From the NCBI RefSeq assembly GCF_004331645.1, contig NZ_SJSK01000006.1, forward strand, positions 1 through 64,000: 64,000 nt of DNA, read 5' to 3'. Origin of the DNA: Pedobacter frigiditerrae (GTDB lineage Bacteria; Bacteroidota; Bacteroidia; Sphingobacteriales; Sphingobacteriaceae). This document shows, piece after piece, positions 43,219 to 53,240 of this stretch; within the stretch, counting starts at the first letter, position 1, and each line of letters begins with the position of its first letter. The notes under the pieces were generated by a model. The model had not been told where the DNA came from, made no database searches, and saw only the letters and a list, made by a program, of their open reading frames with translations. The position numbers were made by a program, and so were the translations under genes.

Positions 43219-43347
43219 ATGGTAAAAGTAAAAGATTCAATGCGCCTTGGGGTCGATATTGGTAGCTCTCATATCACAGCTGCATTAATTATAATTGTAT
43301 TTCACTCGAAATTGGCATCAAGGTCCAGCAGAGACTTAATAGAATAA
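43219..43347 (+). pseudogene. Remnant of a ROK-family sugar kinase start
   Basis: A 42-codon frame starts MVKVKDSMRLGVDIGSSHIT followed by AALI, the phosphate-1 motif opening of ROK kinases (usually DIGGSHITAALV). Similarity then ends and the frame closes. The remaining 190 bp to the GntR gene hold no continuous kinase sequence. A lost cytosolic mannose or glucose kinase is likely. Confidence 0.65.
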
Positions 43348-43494
43348 AGATTGCTTCTGGGATATTTTGTAACGGAATAAAGGTAGTTTACAAGAGACAT
43401 TATCTAAGTTGTTGAATTTTTGGGTCAATACGCAAAGCTACCAGACTGGAATAATCTTTTTGTATCAGGACATTAAATGGTGATTTTTTAATTA

Positions 43495-43528
43495 ATTTAA
43501 ATATTTTTACATTTCGATTTAAATATTT
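43495..43528. promoter_or_regulatory. Direct repeats, candidate operator of the GntR gene
   Basis: The 12-bp sequence ATTTAAATATTT occurs at 43495-43506 and 43517-43528, 22 nt apart (about two helical turns), ending 9 nt before the regulator's ATG. The position suits autorepression. AT-rich background makes chance possible. Confidence 0.4.
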
Positions 43529-43537
43529 CCTCTCTGA

Positions 43538-44560
43538 ATGAATAAAACCAAACTATTCTCCGAAATAAAACTGCTGGCAAACATCAGTAGCTTTTCAAAG
43601 CACGAGCAACTTATTCAGGGAATTATAAATGCATTGAATCAGAAGATCATTGCTAGGGGAGATATTTTACCTTCTGTTAACGAAATGATAAGGGAGCTGG
43701 GATTTGCCAAGGAAACAATAGGTAAAGCCTATAAGGAATTGATTGCCAGAGGTATTGTAGAGTCCAAGAACAGGAAAGGGTATTTCGTTGCAACGGACGA
43801 TACCGAACAGCATTTAAAAGTATGCCTTTTGATCTATGCCTTTGATACTTTTCAGGAGACTTTTTATCAGAACTTTAGGAATCACCTGGGGCCAAATGTT
43901 CAAGTTGATGTTTTCTTTCACCATAATAACCTTACGGTTTTCGAATCTATCATTAACAGTAACAAAGGGCAATATGGAATGTATGTGATTGCACCTATTG
44001 ATAGTCCAGAGGCTATTAATATTCTTGAAAAACTACCTATGGATAAGTTTTTGATGGTGGACAGGTATGTTGAAATGAAAGAGCCCTATTCCTATATTGT
44101 TCAGGAATTTAGGCAATCATCTTATAATGCCTTTGTAAAGCTTGCTCCTCGCATAAAAGAGTTTTCGGAATTCGTATTTTTCTTTAGACCCAATTCTGCA
44201 GAGCCAAATGATATTTTAATTTCTTTTGAGCAGTTTATAAAAGATTATAAGATTAATGGGGTAATCAAAAGTGAATACCATAGCGGTAGCATAGCGCCAG
44301 ATAAAGTCTATTTTACAATCCATAATTTGGAATTGTGGGAAATATTAAAGGATACTAAAGTGAGAGGCCTGAAGGTTGGCCACGACTTGGGCATACTTTC
44401 TCATAATGACGACAATGTGAAGGAAATTATTTTCGACGGGATAACAACTTTCTCTGTTGATTTTGCAGAAATGGGCATAAGAGCAGCAGAATTTGTACTT
44501 ACAAAAGTACCAGTTAAACATGTTATGGAAAACAAATTGATACAAAGAAACTCACTATAA
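43538..44560 (+). CDS. GntR-type regulator with LacI-like sensor domain (AraR-like)
   Basis: A 340-aa regulator with an N-terminal GntR winged helix (about 22-88: LIQGIINALNQKIIARGDIL, PSVNEMIRELGFAKETIGKAYKELIARGIVES). It is fused to a periplasmic-binding-protein-like domain (about 90-335: YGMYVIAPIDSPEAINILEK, DLGILSHNDDNVKEIIFDG, TTFSVDFAEMGIRAAEFVL) as in AraR. It should bind an imported sugar and control the adjacent symporter and possibly one or both PULs (inference). It is 10 nt upstream of the symporter start. Confidence 0.92.
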   Translation: MNKTKLFSEIKLLANISSFSKHEQLIQGIINALNQKIIARGDILPSVNEMIRELGFAKETIGKAYKELIARGIVESKNRKGYFVATDDTEQHLKVCLLIYAFDTFQETFYQNFRNHLGPNVQVDVFFHHNNLTVFESIINSNKGQYGMYVIAPIDSPEAINILEKLPMDKFLMVDRYVEMKEPYSYIVQEFRQSSYNAFVKLAPRIKEFSEFVFFFRPNSAEPNDILISFEQFIKDYKINGVIKSEYHSGSIAPDKVYFTIHNLELWEILKDTKVRGLKVGHDLGILSHNDDNVKEIIFDGITTFSVDFAEMGIRAAEFVLTKVPVKHVMENKLIQRNSL

Positions 44561-44570
44561 CCTATAAAAA

Positions 44571-46169
44571 TTGGGAAAAACGGCATTCATAAGTTTTGTA
44601 TTCTTTACCGTTATTGCTGCTGTTATTTCTTATTTCAAATCGCGTAAAAGTCAAAACAAAACAACTACAGGTTTTTTTTTAGGGAATAGGTCTAATGGAT
44701 TTATCATCATAGGCGCCTCTCTTTTTTTTAGCAACATAAGCGCAAATCAATTTATTGGCGAAAACGAATCTGTCTATATAAATAATATGTCTGTAATAGG
44801 CTGGGGAATATCTTCTGTACTGGCCATGGTTGTTGTTTCAGAGTTTTTCATACCAATTTACCTTAAAACAGGTATTCGAACTATTCCAGACTTTTTAGAG
44901 AAAAGATATGATAAAGGAACCAAGACATTGGTTTCATTGGTATTTCTGTTCAGTTATATTATTAATCTGCTTCCTACTGTGCTTTATGGTGGTGCAGTAG
45001 CTTTTGGCGGGCTCCTTAATCTGTCAGGAAATCTCCATATTTCCTATTGGGCAAGCATTTGGTTATTAGTTTGGGTAATGGGACTTATAGGTTCATTATA
45101 CACAATTCTTGGAGGCCTAAAAACAATTACAATATCCGACACCGTACTTAGTACCGGAATGCTGGTTTTAATGATAGCTATTCCATATTTCGGTTTGCGT
45201 TATTTAGGGAATGATGATTTTATGGTTGGTTTAAAGACGGTTCTTTCGTCAAAAAAGGAACACCTGAACGCTATTGGTTCTGAGAATGATGCGGTTCCAT
45301 TTGCAACTCTTTTTACAGGCATGTTCATTATCAACCTGTATTACTGGGGAATGGAACAATATATCGTTCAGCAGGTTTTGGCAGGAAAAAGCTTAAAGGA
45401 CAGCCAGAAGGGTATTGCCTTGGCGGGATTTGCTAAATTGCTTTGCCCTTTATTGATTAATGTTCCTGGTTTGATAGCTGTACACCTGTATCCAAGTTTA
45501 ACAAATACCACAGAGGTTTTTCCTCTGCTAATTAAGGATGTTCTGCCACCTATTTTAACTGGGTTGGCTGCCTGTATGCTGTTTGGTGCTGCAATAACTA
45601 CTTTTAATGCAGGCTTAAACAGTTCAAGCACCTTGTTTACGCTAAATCTGTATAAACCCTTTGTAGAGAAACGAAGAGGTATTGTCTTGACCGAACGTAG
45701 TCTGCTCAGGACTGGTAGATTATTTCAGATCTCAGTTTCTTTATTTGCCATGTTATTTGCCCCGTTTATTGTTTTTTCGCAGGGTGGCTTTTATGAATAT
45801 TTACAAAAAATAAGCGCAATTTTTAGTCTACCTATCTTTACTATTATATTTCTTGGTTTTTTTACTAAAAAAATGCCTCCAGCAGCCGCTAAGATTGGGG
45901 TTGTGTTCTTCATTTCGTGTTATGTGCTCAGCCAGTTCATTTTTAAGTCCCATCTTCACTACCTGCATTGCCTAGCGCTTATTTTCTTGGTAACTTCTAT
46001 TTTGATGCTAATTATTGGTAGGTTTTTTCCACTCAAAAAAGCTTATGAACTAAAGATGGAAAATATGGTAGATGTGAAGCCATGGAAAGAAAGATATTTT
46101 TATAATGGACTCTTAATTGTATTAATGGTTTTGGTTTTTGCGCTGTTCTCTAAAGTTGGAATAGCCTAA
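44571..46169 (+). CDS. SSS-family sodium/solute symporter
   Basis: A 532-aa membrane protein of the solute:sodium symporter family with about 13-14 helices. Typical segments are GFFLGNRSNGFIIIGASLFF, SNISANQFIGENESVY, GIRTIPDFLEKRYDKGTKT and TILGGLKTITISDTVLSTGM. An in-frame TAA at 44565-44567 forces the start to TTG 44571 (the first candidate after the stop), only 10 nt past the GntR stop. The substrate is probably a sugar released by the neighbouring PULs; SGLT-like members carry galactose, glucose or mannose. Confidence 0.92.
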   Translation: MGKTAFISFVFFTVIAAVISYFKSRKSQNKTTTGFFLGNRSNGFIIIGASLFFSNISANQFIGENESVYINNMSVIGWGISSVLAMVVVSEFFIPIYLKTGIRTIPDFLEKRYDKGTKTLVSLVFLFSYIINLLPTVLYGGAVAFGGLLNLSGNLHISYWASIWLLVWVMGLIGSLYTILGGLKTITISDTVLSTGMLVLMIAIPYFGLRYLGNDDFMVGLKTVLSSKKEHLNAIGSENDAVPFATLFTGMFIINLYYWGMEQYIVQQVLAGKSLKDSQKGIALAGFAKLLCPLLINVPGLIAVHLYPSLTNTTEVFPLLIKDVLPPILTGLAACMLFGAAITTFNAGLNSSSTLFTLNLYKPFVEKRRGIVLTERSLLRTGRLFQISVSLFAMLFAPFIVFSQGGFYEYLQKISAIFSLPIFTIIFLGFFTKKMPPAAAKIGVVFFISCYVLSQFIFKSHLHYLHCLALIFLVTSILMLIIGRFFPLKKAYELKMENMVDVKPWKERYFYNGLLIVLMVLVFALFSKVGIA

Positions 46170-46746
46170 TTCTTTTTTATCGTTTGGTCTATTATAGATA
46201 GAATCATTTTTAGTGGAACAATTTAGAATCAAGGATATAATGACCCCTTATCTTAATGTTGGATTTGCTTTCTTTCTTATCTGTCTATGTTAAAGGTGGA
46301 TAGCTGATAACTAGAATATTTTTATTTTTTTTTAAGAGTATTGAAATATTAAAAAAATTGTTTATAATTGCATTAACTAAATAGGATAGGATAGGATAGT
46401 GCAATTGACTTAATTCATTCTTTTCAAGTTTAGGTATAAATAAAATAAGTCTGTGTGTAGGGCAATAAGACATTCGGCTTGATAAAATAATGCCAAAGCC
46501 ATTAATATTTGAGTTAAAGCTATTTATAGTGCCAACTGCAAATAATAGTGAAAAGAAGAAATCAACCAAATATAACATATATGAACAATTCCAAATCTAA
46601 ATTATGCTGGAGAATCTGTGTTTTCTGCAATTCCGTCATTTCCATTGATGGATAATTTCCATCAGAACATCTAAAGGAAAATAATTTTCTTAAGGCTAAT
46701 AATCTTGCTTCGCCTTAAGCTCACTCATTTTAAAGTTTAAAAATAA
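46170..46746. other. Intergenic region before PUL 2
   Basis: 577 bp, AT-rich, with no credible gene. It contains a short TAGGA tandem repeat (46382-46399), a 7-bp hairpin TGATGGA/TCCATCA (46646-46652 with 46658-46664) and an 8-bp stem CTTAAGGC/GCCTTAAG (46689-46696 with 46712-46719), 27 nt before the susC start. The hairpins may be a leader structure or regulator site. No ECF/FecR pair precedes this SusC. Confidence 0.5.
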
Positions 46747-49700
46747 ATGACACACTCATTTTTGTTTTGCAAGCGCATTGCTGCGCTTTTAAAGCTCGAA
46801 CATTTAAGGGGATTTGCCTACATAGCTTTATTCGTTCAGCTCTTATTTTGTGCTTTACCCGCTCTTAGTCAACAATCTCCAAAGAAAACAATTACTGGAA
46901 CAGTACTGGATACTTTAGGCTTAGTGCTCCCTGGAGTTAATATTAGTGTTGAAAACACGAAATTAGGTACTCAGACCGACGCCAATGGACGTTTTGTTTT
47001 AGATGTAACAACAGGAGCCGTACTTAAAGTTTCATTGGTTGGCTACATATCAAAAAATGTAAATGTTACCAACGAGGCTTCCTATACTATAGTATTAAAA
47101 GAAGAGGCTACTACTTTAGCAAATGAAGTAGTAATTACAGCATTAGGTCAAAAACAGCGAAAAGAAGCTGTTGTCGGTTCGGTAACTACTGTAAAAGTTG
47201 CCAACCTTAAAATTCCTTCAAGTAATTTAACTAATGCACTTTCAGGGCAAATTGCAGGGGTAATCGGTTATCAACGTACTGGGCAACCTGGACAGGATAA
47301 TTCTCAGTTTTTTATCAGGGGTGTAACTACTTTTGGTTATAAAAGGGATCCACTTATTTTGATAGATAATGTAGAATTGACCAATTCAGACTTGGCCCGT
47401 TTGCAGGTAGATGATATCGAAAGTTTTTCCATTCTTAAAGACGCAAGCGCAACCGCATTATATGGTGCAAGAGGTGCAAATGGAGTAATTTTAGTGAGTA
47501 CCAAGTCTGGTAGAGAAGGTAAGGCTAAGATAAGCTTTAGACTAGAAAATTCTTCTTCTCAATCTGCAGAAAACCTTCAACTTGCCGATCCTATTACCTA
47601 TATGAAACTTTTCAACGAGGCATCTATTGGTAGAGGTATGGATCCTATGTTTACACCAAACCAGATTATTAATACCCAGGCTACGGTAAATAAAAGTCCA
47701 GGTTATAACCAATACGTTTATCCTGCTGTTGATTGGTTAGATATGCTATTTAAAAAGCGTACAAGTACCCAACGTGCAAATATGAGCGTAAGCGGGGGTG
47801 GTGGTGTTGCTAGGTATTATATAGCTGGCTCATATAATTTAGATAACGGCGTACTTAAACAAGACGATAGAAATAACAACGATAACAACGTGAAATTTCG
47901 CAACTATCAACTTCGTTCAAATGTAAATATAGATTTAACTAAAACCACTGAAATGGTTGTGCGTTTATCGGGCAATTTTAGTGAATACAATGGTCCAGTT
48001 GCTACGGATGGAGGATTCTCTACTGATTTATATAACATTGCAGTTCATACCAGTCCAGTAAATTTCCCTGCATTTTTCCCTGCTGATGCCGCTAATCAAA
48101 ATACACAACATATTCTTTTTGGAAATAGAGGGGGATCAGGCGTAAACAGTATTTTAGACAACAATCCTTATGCAGCCATGCTTCGTGGGCATAAAAATTC
48201 ATCAGAATCTAGAATGTCTGCACAATTTGAGCTCAACCAAAAATTAAATTTTTTTACTGAAGGACTTTCTTTTAAATCTATATTTAGTACAAATAGGTAT
48301 TCTTATTTTGACTCTCAAAGGGCTTATTCTGCATTTTATTATAATGTAGGTTCTTATGATAAGGCTAGCAACACCTATGTGTTAAATTGGCTAAACTCTT
48401 CTGTGGTTAATGGTGCGCCAAACATTGCGCAAGAATATTTAAGCTACAGTCCAGGAGGCACTAATATAAATACCTTTTTATATGGTCAGGCGTCATTAAA
48501 TTACGATAGGACTTTTGGTAGCCACAGTGTGAGTGGTACTTTAATTGGTACAGCTCAACAAACAGTTTACAGTAACGCAAGTTCATTGCAAAATTCGCTG
48601 CCTTTTCGCAATTTGGGTTTAGCAGGACGATTAACTTATTCTTATAAGAGCCGCTATTTTGTGGAGACAAATTTTGGGTATAATGGTTCAGAAAGATTTT
48701 CTGAAGACCACAGATTTGGGTTTTTCCCAACAATTGGTGCTGGATGGATTGTTTCTAACGAAAAATTCTGGGAGGGAGGAATTTCCAAAGTAGTTAACCG
48801 CCTAAAATTAAGAGGTAGTTATGGTATTGTTGGTAATGATGCCATCGGTGCACAAAGATTTTTTTACATCTCTGATGTTAATCTGAATGGAGGTGGAAAT
48901 TATGCACAGTTTGGATTTAACAATGGATCAAGTAGAGAAGGTGTATTTATCAATAATTATGAAAATAAGGATGTTACTTGGGAAACTTCAAGGCAAACCA
49001 ATCTAGCATTGGAAGCCACATTTTTCAAAAATCTTAATCTAATCGCAGAGTTTTACAATAATTACAGATACGATATTTATATGACCAGAGCCAATCTGCC
49101 TACAACGTTAGGTTTAGAGGCAGCAGTTGGCGCAAATGTGGGTGAGGCAAGGTCAAGAGGAATGGACTTATCACTAGATTATAAATTCAAGGTTAACGAT
49201 TTCTCTTTTGCAGTAAGATCTAATCTAACTTTTGCTAAAAATAAATACATTAATTACGAAGAACCGCAATGGGCAGAGGCTTATCGGTATACCACAGGGC
49301 AACCTATTAGCAGAAACTTTGGCTACATTGCCGAGCGTTTATTTGTTGACGATAAAGAGGTGCTGAACTCACCAACTCAAATTTTTTCTACTAATGGAAA
49401 ACCACCAAAAGCAGGTGACATCAAGTATAGAGATTTAAACAATGATGGTAGAATTGATGATGCAGACAAAGCATATATCGGCTATCCACAATCGCCAGAA
49501 TTAGTCTATGGTTTTGGTTTCAGCTCATCTTATAAAGGTTTTGATCTTTCTGCCTTTTTTACAGGCCAAGATAGGATGACATTTTTTATAGATCCTCGTA
49601 AGGTTAGTCCTTTTGTACCAAGTGATCAACAATATATTTTAGGAAATACACAATTGCTTAAAGATTTTGCAGATAACCATTGGTCTCCAGAAAATCAAAA

Positions 49701-50001
49701 CCTTTATGCGCTATACCCAAGATTAGCTGTAAACGCGGTTGATTTGGAAAATAATGCACAAACCAGTACATGGTGGATGAGGAATGGCAGACTGATGAGA
49801 TTAAAATCTTTGGAAGTTGGTTATACACTTCCAGCAAAAATTTCCAAAAGCATTAAGCTTTCTTCTTGCCGCATCTATTTCAATGGATTAAATTTAATTA
49901 CCTGGAGTCCATTTAAAATGTGGGATCCAGAACAAGGTGGAAATGGTTTTGCCTATCCTATACAAAAGGTATTCAATGTTGGTTTAAACGTAACATTATA
50001 A
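46747..50001 (+). CDS. SusC-like TonB-dependent transporter (no STN)
   Basis: A 1084-aa outer-membrane importer. Signal region to about 41 (LFVQLLFCALPALSQQ) is followed directly by the carboxypeptidase-D-like domain (ITGTVLDTLGLVLPGVNISV). The plug has LSGQIAGVIGYQ, QFFIRGVTTFGY and DASATALYGARGANGVILVS; the barrel ends VFNVGLNVTL. It lacks the STN domain present in PUL 1's SusC and has no ECF/FecR genes, so control is likely by the GntR regulator or another system. It overlaps susD by 1 nt (TAATG). Confidence 0.97.
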   Translation: MTHSFLFCKRIAALLKLEHLRGFAYIALFVQLLFCALPALSQQSPKKTITGTVLDTLGLVLPGVNISVENTKLGTQTDANGRFVLDVTTGAVLKVSLVGYISKNVNVTNEASYTIVLKEEATTLANEVVITALGQKQRKEAVVGSVTTVKVANLKIPSSNLTNALSGQIAGVIGYQRTGQPGQDNSQFFIRGVTTFGYKRDPLILIDNVELTNSDLARLQVDDIESFSILKDASATALYGARGANGVILVSTKSGREGKAKISFRLENSSSQSAENLQLADPITYMKLFNEASIGRGMDPMFTPNQIINTQATVNKSPGYNQYVYPAVDWLDMLFKKRTSTQRANMSVSGGGGVARYYIAGSYNLDNGVLKQDDRNNNDNNVKFRNYQLRSNVNIDLTKTTEMVVRLSGNFSEYNGPVATDGGFSTDLYNIAVHTSPVNFPAFFPADAANQNTQHILFGNRGGSGVNSILDNNPYAAMLRGHKNSSESRMSAQFELNQKLNFFTEGLSFKSIFSTNRYSYFDSQRAYSAFYYNVGSYDKASNTYVLNWLNSSVVNGAPNIAQEYLSYSPGGTNINTFLYGQASLNYDRTFGSHSVSGTLIGTAQQTVYSNASSLQNSLPFRNLGLAGRLTYSYKSRYFVETNFGYNGSERFSEDHRFGFFPTIGAGWIVSNEKFWEGGISKVVNRLKLRGSYGIVGNDAIGAQRFFYISDVNLNGGGNYAQFGFNNGSSREGVFINNYENKDVTWETSRQTNLALEATFFKNLNLIAEFYNNYRYDIYMTRANLPTTLGLEAAVGANVGEARSRGMDLSLDYKFKVNDFSFAVRSNLTFAKNKYINYEEPQWAEAYRYTTGQPISRNFGYIAERLFVDDKEVLNSPTQIFSTNGKPPKAGDIKYRDLNNDGRIDDADKAYIGYPQSPELVYGFGFSSSYKGFDLSAFFTGQDRMTFFIDPRKVSPFVPSDQQYILGNTQLLKDFADNHWSPENQNLYALYPRLAVNAVDLENNAQTSTWWMRNGRLMRLKSLEVGYTLPAKISKSIKLSSCRIYFNGLNLITWSPFKMWDPEQGGNGFAYPIQKVFNVGLNVTL

Positions 50002-51932
50002 TGAAAACGATAAAAATATATTTCAAATATAGTTGCATCATCATTGCAATTTGGTCTTTTACTTCATGTAAAAAGTATCTTGATGTAACACCTGACAATA
50101 TTGGCACACTTGATTATGCTTTTAGAAATAGAAATGAAGCACAGAATTATCTTTATTCGTGTTATGCCTATTTACAAAGAATGAATGACGTGGCTACTAA
50201 TCCAGGCTTTACAACTTCTTCAGAACTAATTTATTCCAATTCTCTAGATAATTTTCAAGGCTTTAACAGAACTGGTTTTAATTTGTTGAGAGGCACACAA
50301 ACTGCAGCAAACCCTGGATTAAATGCTTGGGATGGAAGCGAAGGCAGCTACAGTTTGTGGAGGTCGATAAGAATATGCAATACCATGCTCGAGAACATAG
50401 ATCAGCCTATTGATTTAAGTGCTGCAGAAAAAAAAAGATGGATAGCTGAGACTAAATTCTTGAAAGCTTATTATCACTATGTGCTATTTAAAATGTATGG
50501 TCCAATACCGTTAATTAAAACAAATTTGGCCATAAATAGCACTACAGATGAGGTTCGTGTAAAAAGATCATCCGTTGATGAAGTTGTGGACTATATTGTT
50601 TCATTATTAGATGAGGCTACACCTGATTTACCACCTAATATTACAAGTCAGGCAACAGAATTAGGTAGGGTAACTAGTGTAATCTCCCTTTCGGTGAAAG
50701 CAGATGTGTTAGCGACTGCCGCAAGCCCACTTTTTAACGGCAATCCAGACTATGCGAGCTTTAAAGACAAGGAAGGAGCTAGTCTTTTTCCATTGGTTTA
50801 TGATTTGCAAAAATGGAACAAGGCAGCTTTAGCAGCCAAAGCGGCTATAACTGCTGCAGAAACACAAGGTGTTAAATTGTATGTTTTTAATTCTCCATCA
50901 ACAGTAGGTAAACTATCCGATTCGATAAAAAGAGAACTGGATGTGCAAAATGCAGTGACAGAAAAATGGGAATTAAATCCCGAGGTAATCTGGGCCTCAA
51001 ACCCCGAATTTAATTACCAAGGACATTCTACGCCAAGATTAACTGCAAAATCGGCTGTTAATGCTTTCTCAAATCCTTCAACTTTTTCTGCTCCAATAAG
51101 TACGCAAGAACTATTTTATACAGTAAATGGTGTGCCAATAACTGAAGATAAAACTTGGGATTATGCAGGAAGAAATACCATTAAAACTGGCGATAATGCC
51201 AGCCGTTATTATATACAGCAAGGTTATGAAACTATAAAAGGTCATTTTGCTCGCGAAGCTAGATTTTATGCGGATGTAGCTTTTGATGGTGGTGTATGGT
51301 TTGGAAATGGTAGAAATAATCAAGATGACCCTGCCAACCCGCTGTACTTTGTTTCTGCAAGAGGAAGTGGTTTTGCAGCACCTAGTGATAATATAAGATT
51401 GAACATAACGGGTTATTGGCCTAAAAAATTGGTAAGTTATGCATCTGTTTATGATGATGGTTTTCAACCGTCTCCGTTCCGCCTACCGTTAATCAGGTTA
51501 GCCGGTTTATACCTACTCTATGCTGAGGCTTTAAATGAAGTAAATGGGCCAACAGCAGAGGTGTTTACTTATATTGATAAGGTAAGACAAAGGGCTGGTT
51601 TGCAAGGTGTTCAGGCCTCATGGACAAACTACTCTAAAACCCCGAATAAATTTAGCACCAAAGATGGTTTAAGACAAATCATTCATCAAGAAAGAAGGAT
51701 TGAATTGTGTTTTGAAGGACAGAGTGGTTGGGATTTACGTAGGTGGAAAGAACTACAAGCTGTTCTAAGTAACCCTATACAAGGTTGGAGCATAAATAAT
51801 GCTGATGCGATAAACTATTATCGCCCAACAACGCAGTTTATTCCAGTATTTGGTTTAAAAGATTACTTATGGCCAATTAAGAGCTATGATTTGGTAGTTA
51901 ATCCAAACCTGGTTCAAAATCCTTATTGGTAA
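50001..51932 (+). CDS. SusD/RagB-like glycan-binding lipoprotein
   Basis: A 643-aa surface lipoprotein from ATG 50001, chosen because it overlaps the SusC stop and opens a lipoprotein signal (IIAIWSFTSCKKYLDVTPD); the frame is open further upstream within susC. It has WIAETKFLKAYYHYVLFKMY, FRLPLIRLAGLYLLYAEALN and IHQERRIELCFEGQSGWDLR motifs of RagB/SusD. Partner lid of the preceding SusC. Confidence 0.96.
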   Translation: MKTIKIYFKYSCIIIAIWSFTSCKKYLDVTPDNIGTLDYAFRNRNEAQNYLYSCYAYLQRMNDVATNPGFTTSSELIYSNSLDNFQGFNRTGFNLLRGTQTAANPGLNAWDGSEGSYSLWRSIRICNTMLENIDQPIDLSAAEKKRWIAETKFLKAYYHYVLFKMYGPIPLIKTNLAINSTTDEVRVKRSSVDEVVDYIVSLLDEATPDLPPNITSQATELGRVTSVISLSVKADVLATAASPLFNGNPDYASFKDKEGASLFPLVYDLQKWNKAALAAKAAITAAETQGVKLYVFNSPSTVGKLSDSIKRELDVQNAVTEKWELNPEVIWASNPEFNYQGHSTPRLTAKSAVNAFSNPSTFSAPISTQELFYTVNGVPITEDKTWDYAGRNTIKTGDNASRYYIQQGYETIKGHFAREARFYADVAFDGGVWFGNGRNNQDDPANPLYFVSARGSGFAAPSDNIRLNITGYWPKKLVSYASVYDDGFQPSPFRLPLIRLAGLYLLYAEALNEVNGPTAEVFTYIDKVRQRAGLQGVQASWTNYSKTPNKFSTKDGLRQIIHQERRIELCFEGQSGWDLRRWKELQAVLSNPIQGWSINNADAINYYRPTTQFIPVFGLKDYLWPIKSYDLVVNPNLVQNPYW

Positions 51933-51968
51933 ATAAAATGATGTTTATAAATATTTACATTAAATAAT

Positions 51969-53204
51969 ATGAAAAATTTTAAAAATTGGCTGTTTTCGTT
52001 AGCCATAATCTCAGCTTTCGCTAGCTTCAGTGCTTGTGAAAAAGTTGAAAGCTATAACGAACCATCATCTACAGATATGGCTAAGCCAGGGTTGGTAACC
52101 AATATTAAAGTAGATAATTTTAATGGTGGTGCCTATATTACATATGATTTACCCAACTCTAAAAACCTTTTATACGTTTTGGCTCGATATAAGATAAATG
52201 GTGTAACTACAAGAGAAACAAAATCTAGTTACTATTCTGATACCATCATGGTTGATGGGTTTGCCAAGAAGCAAGTTTACGACGTTACGTTGTATGCAGT
52301 TAGCAGAGCAGAGGTTAAATCGGATCCTGTAGTGGTAAAGGTTAATCCAGATACGCCGCCATATTTACTTTTAAAACCAACAATTAATGCTGAGGCAGAT
52401 TTTGGTGGGATAAAAATAACAGGTCTAAATCCATTGAAAAAGAACCTGGGCATTATTCTGTTAGGTGTAAGTGATAATAATAGCTCTGATGTTATTGATC
52501 AGCATTATGGTAAGATAGAAACTATAGATTACTCGGTAAGAGGTTACGCACCTGTCGCAAAAAAAATCGGCTATTATGTGACAGATAATTTTGGTAATAT
52601 TTCAGATACCACCTATAAAACTGTTACTCCATTTTTTGAAACTATTCTCGATAGGACTAAGTTTTTCCAATACAGGCTTGCTAGTGATGGCGTGATTGCG
52701 TATGGATGGGACTTGCCTTATTTGTGGGATGGAAAAACAGATGGGAATTCTAATGGATGGCACACCGCGCCTGGTGGGGCAATGCCTGCAATTGCAACTT
52801 TTGGTTTGGGCATAAGTGCAAAATTAAGTCGCTTTGTTTTATGGGAAAGACCTGATGGAAGCGATAAATTCGCTTATGGTCACGGTAATCCAAAGGTATT
52901 TTCGGTATGGGGCTCAAACGCTACAGCGCCTAGAGATGCGCAATTACCATTATCGGCACCTGTGGGTACAATTATAGGCGATTGGATAAATATGGGTAAT
53001 TATAATTATCCTCCACCTCCTTCAGGACTAGCTCCCGTAGCACATACAACAGCCGATAATGATTTTGTAAAAGCTGGTGTAAGCTTCAACTTCCCTTTAA
53101 CCAATCCCAAAGTTAACTATATCCGCCTATCGGTAAGTAGCACTTGGTCTAGCGGTACTTTTGCCCATGCAATGGAAATGGCTATTTATGGTGATCCACG
53201 GTAA
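51969..53204 (+). CDS. Surface lipoprotein with DUF4959/DUF5126/DUF5000-like domains
   Basis: A 411-aa lipoprotein (FSACEKVES). A fibronectin-like N-terminal domain (LVTNIKVDNFNGGAYITYDL) is followed by a second beta domain (about 135-220). A C-terminal discoidin-like region (about 225-408) contains LWDGKTDGNSNGWHTAPGG, RFVLWERPDG and INYIRLSVSS-type strands. This arrangement is that of SusE-position glycan-binding proteins of the DUF5000 type. It is probably a surface glycan-binding protein for PUL 2. Confidence 0.8.
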   Translation: MKNFKNWLFSLAIISAFASFSACEKVESYNEPSSTDMAKPGLVTNIKVDNFNGGAYITYDLPNSKNLLYVLARYKINGVTTRETKSSYYSDTIMVDGFAKKQVYDVTLYAVSRAEVKSDPVVVKVNPDTPPYLLLKPTINAEADFGGIKITGLNPLKKNLGIILLGVSDNNSSDVIDQHYGKIETIDYSVRGYAPVAKKIGYYVTDNFGNISDTTYKTVTPFFETILDRTKFFQYRLASDGVIAYGWDLPYLWDGKTDGNSNGWHTAPGGAMPAIATFGLGISAKLSRFVLWERPDGSDKFAYGHGNPKVFSVWGSNATAPRDAQLPLSAPVGTIIGDWINMGNYNYPPPPSGLAPVAHTTADNDFVKAGVSFNFPLTNPKVNYIRLSVSSTWSSGTFAHAMEMAIYGDPR

Positions 53205-53240
53205 TAAGATGTAAAAATTATAAAAGCTAAATTTTTTAAC

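Noticed and set aside
46382..46399. TAGGA tandem repeat
   Set aside because: Only about three and a half units; too short to be a CRISPR or a meaningful satellite.
46285..46578. Minus-strand 97-codon frame before PUL 2
   Set aside because: AT-rich hydrophobic translation with no family likeness; treated as intergenic.
49920..50000. Upstream extension of the second SusD frame
   Set aside because: It lies inside susC in another frame; the lipoprotein signal begins at ATG 50001.
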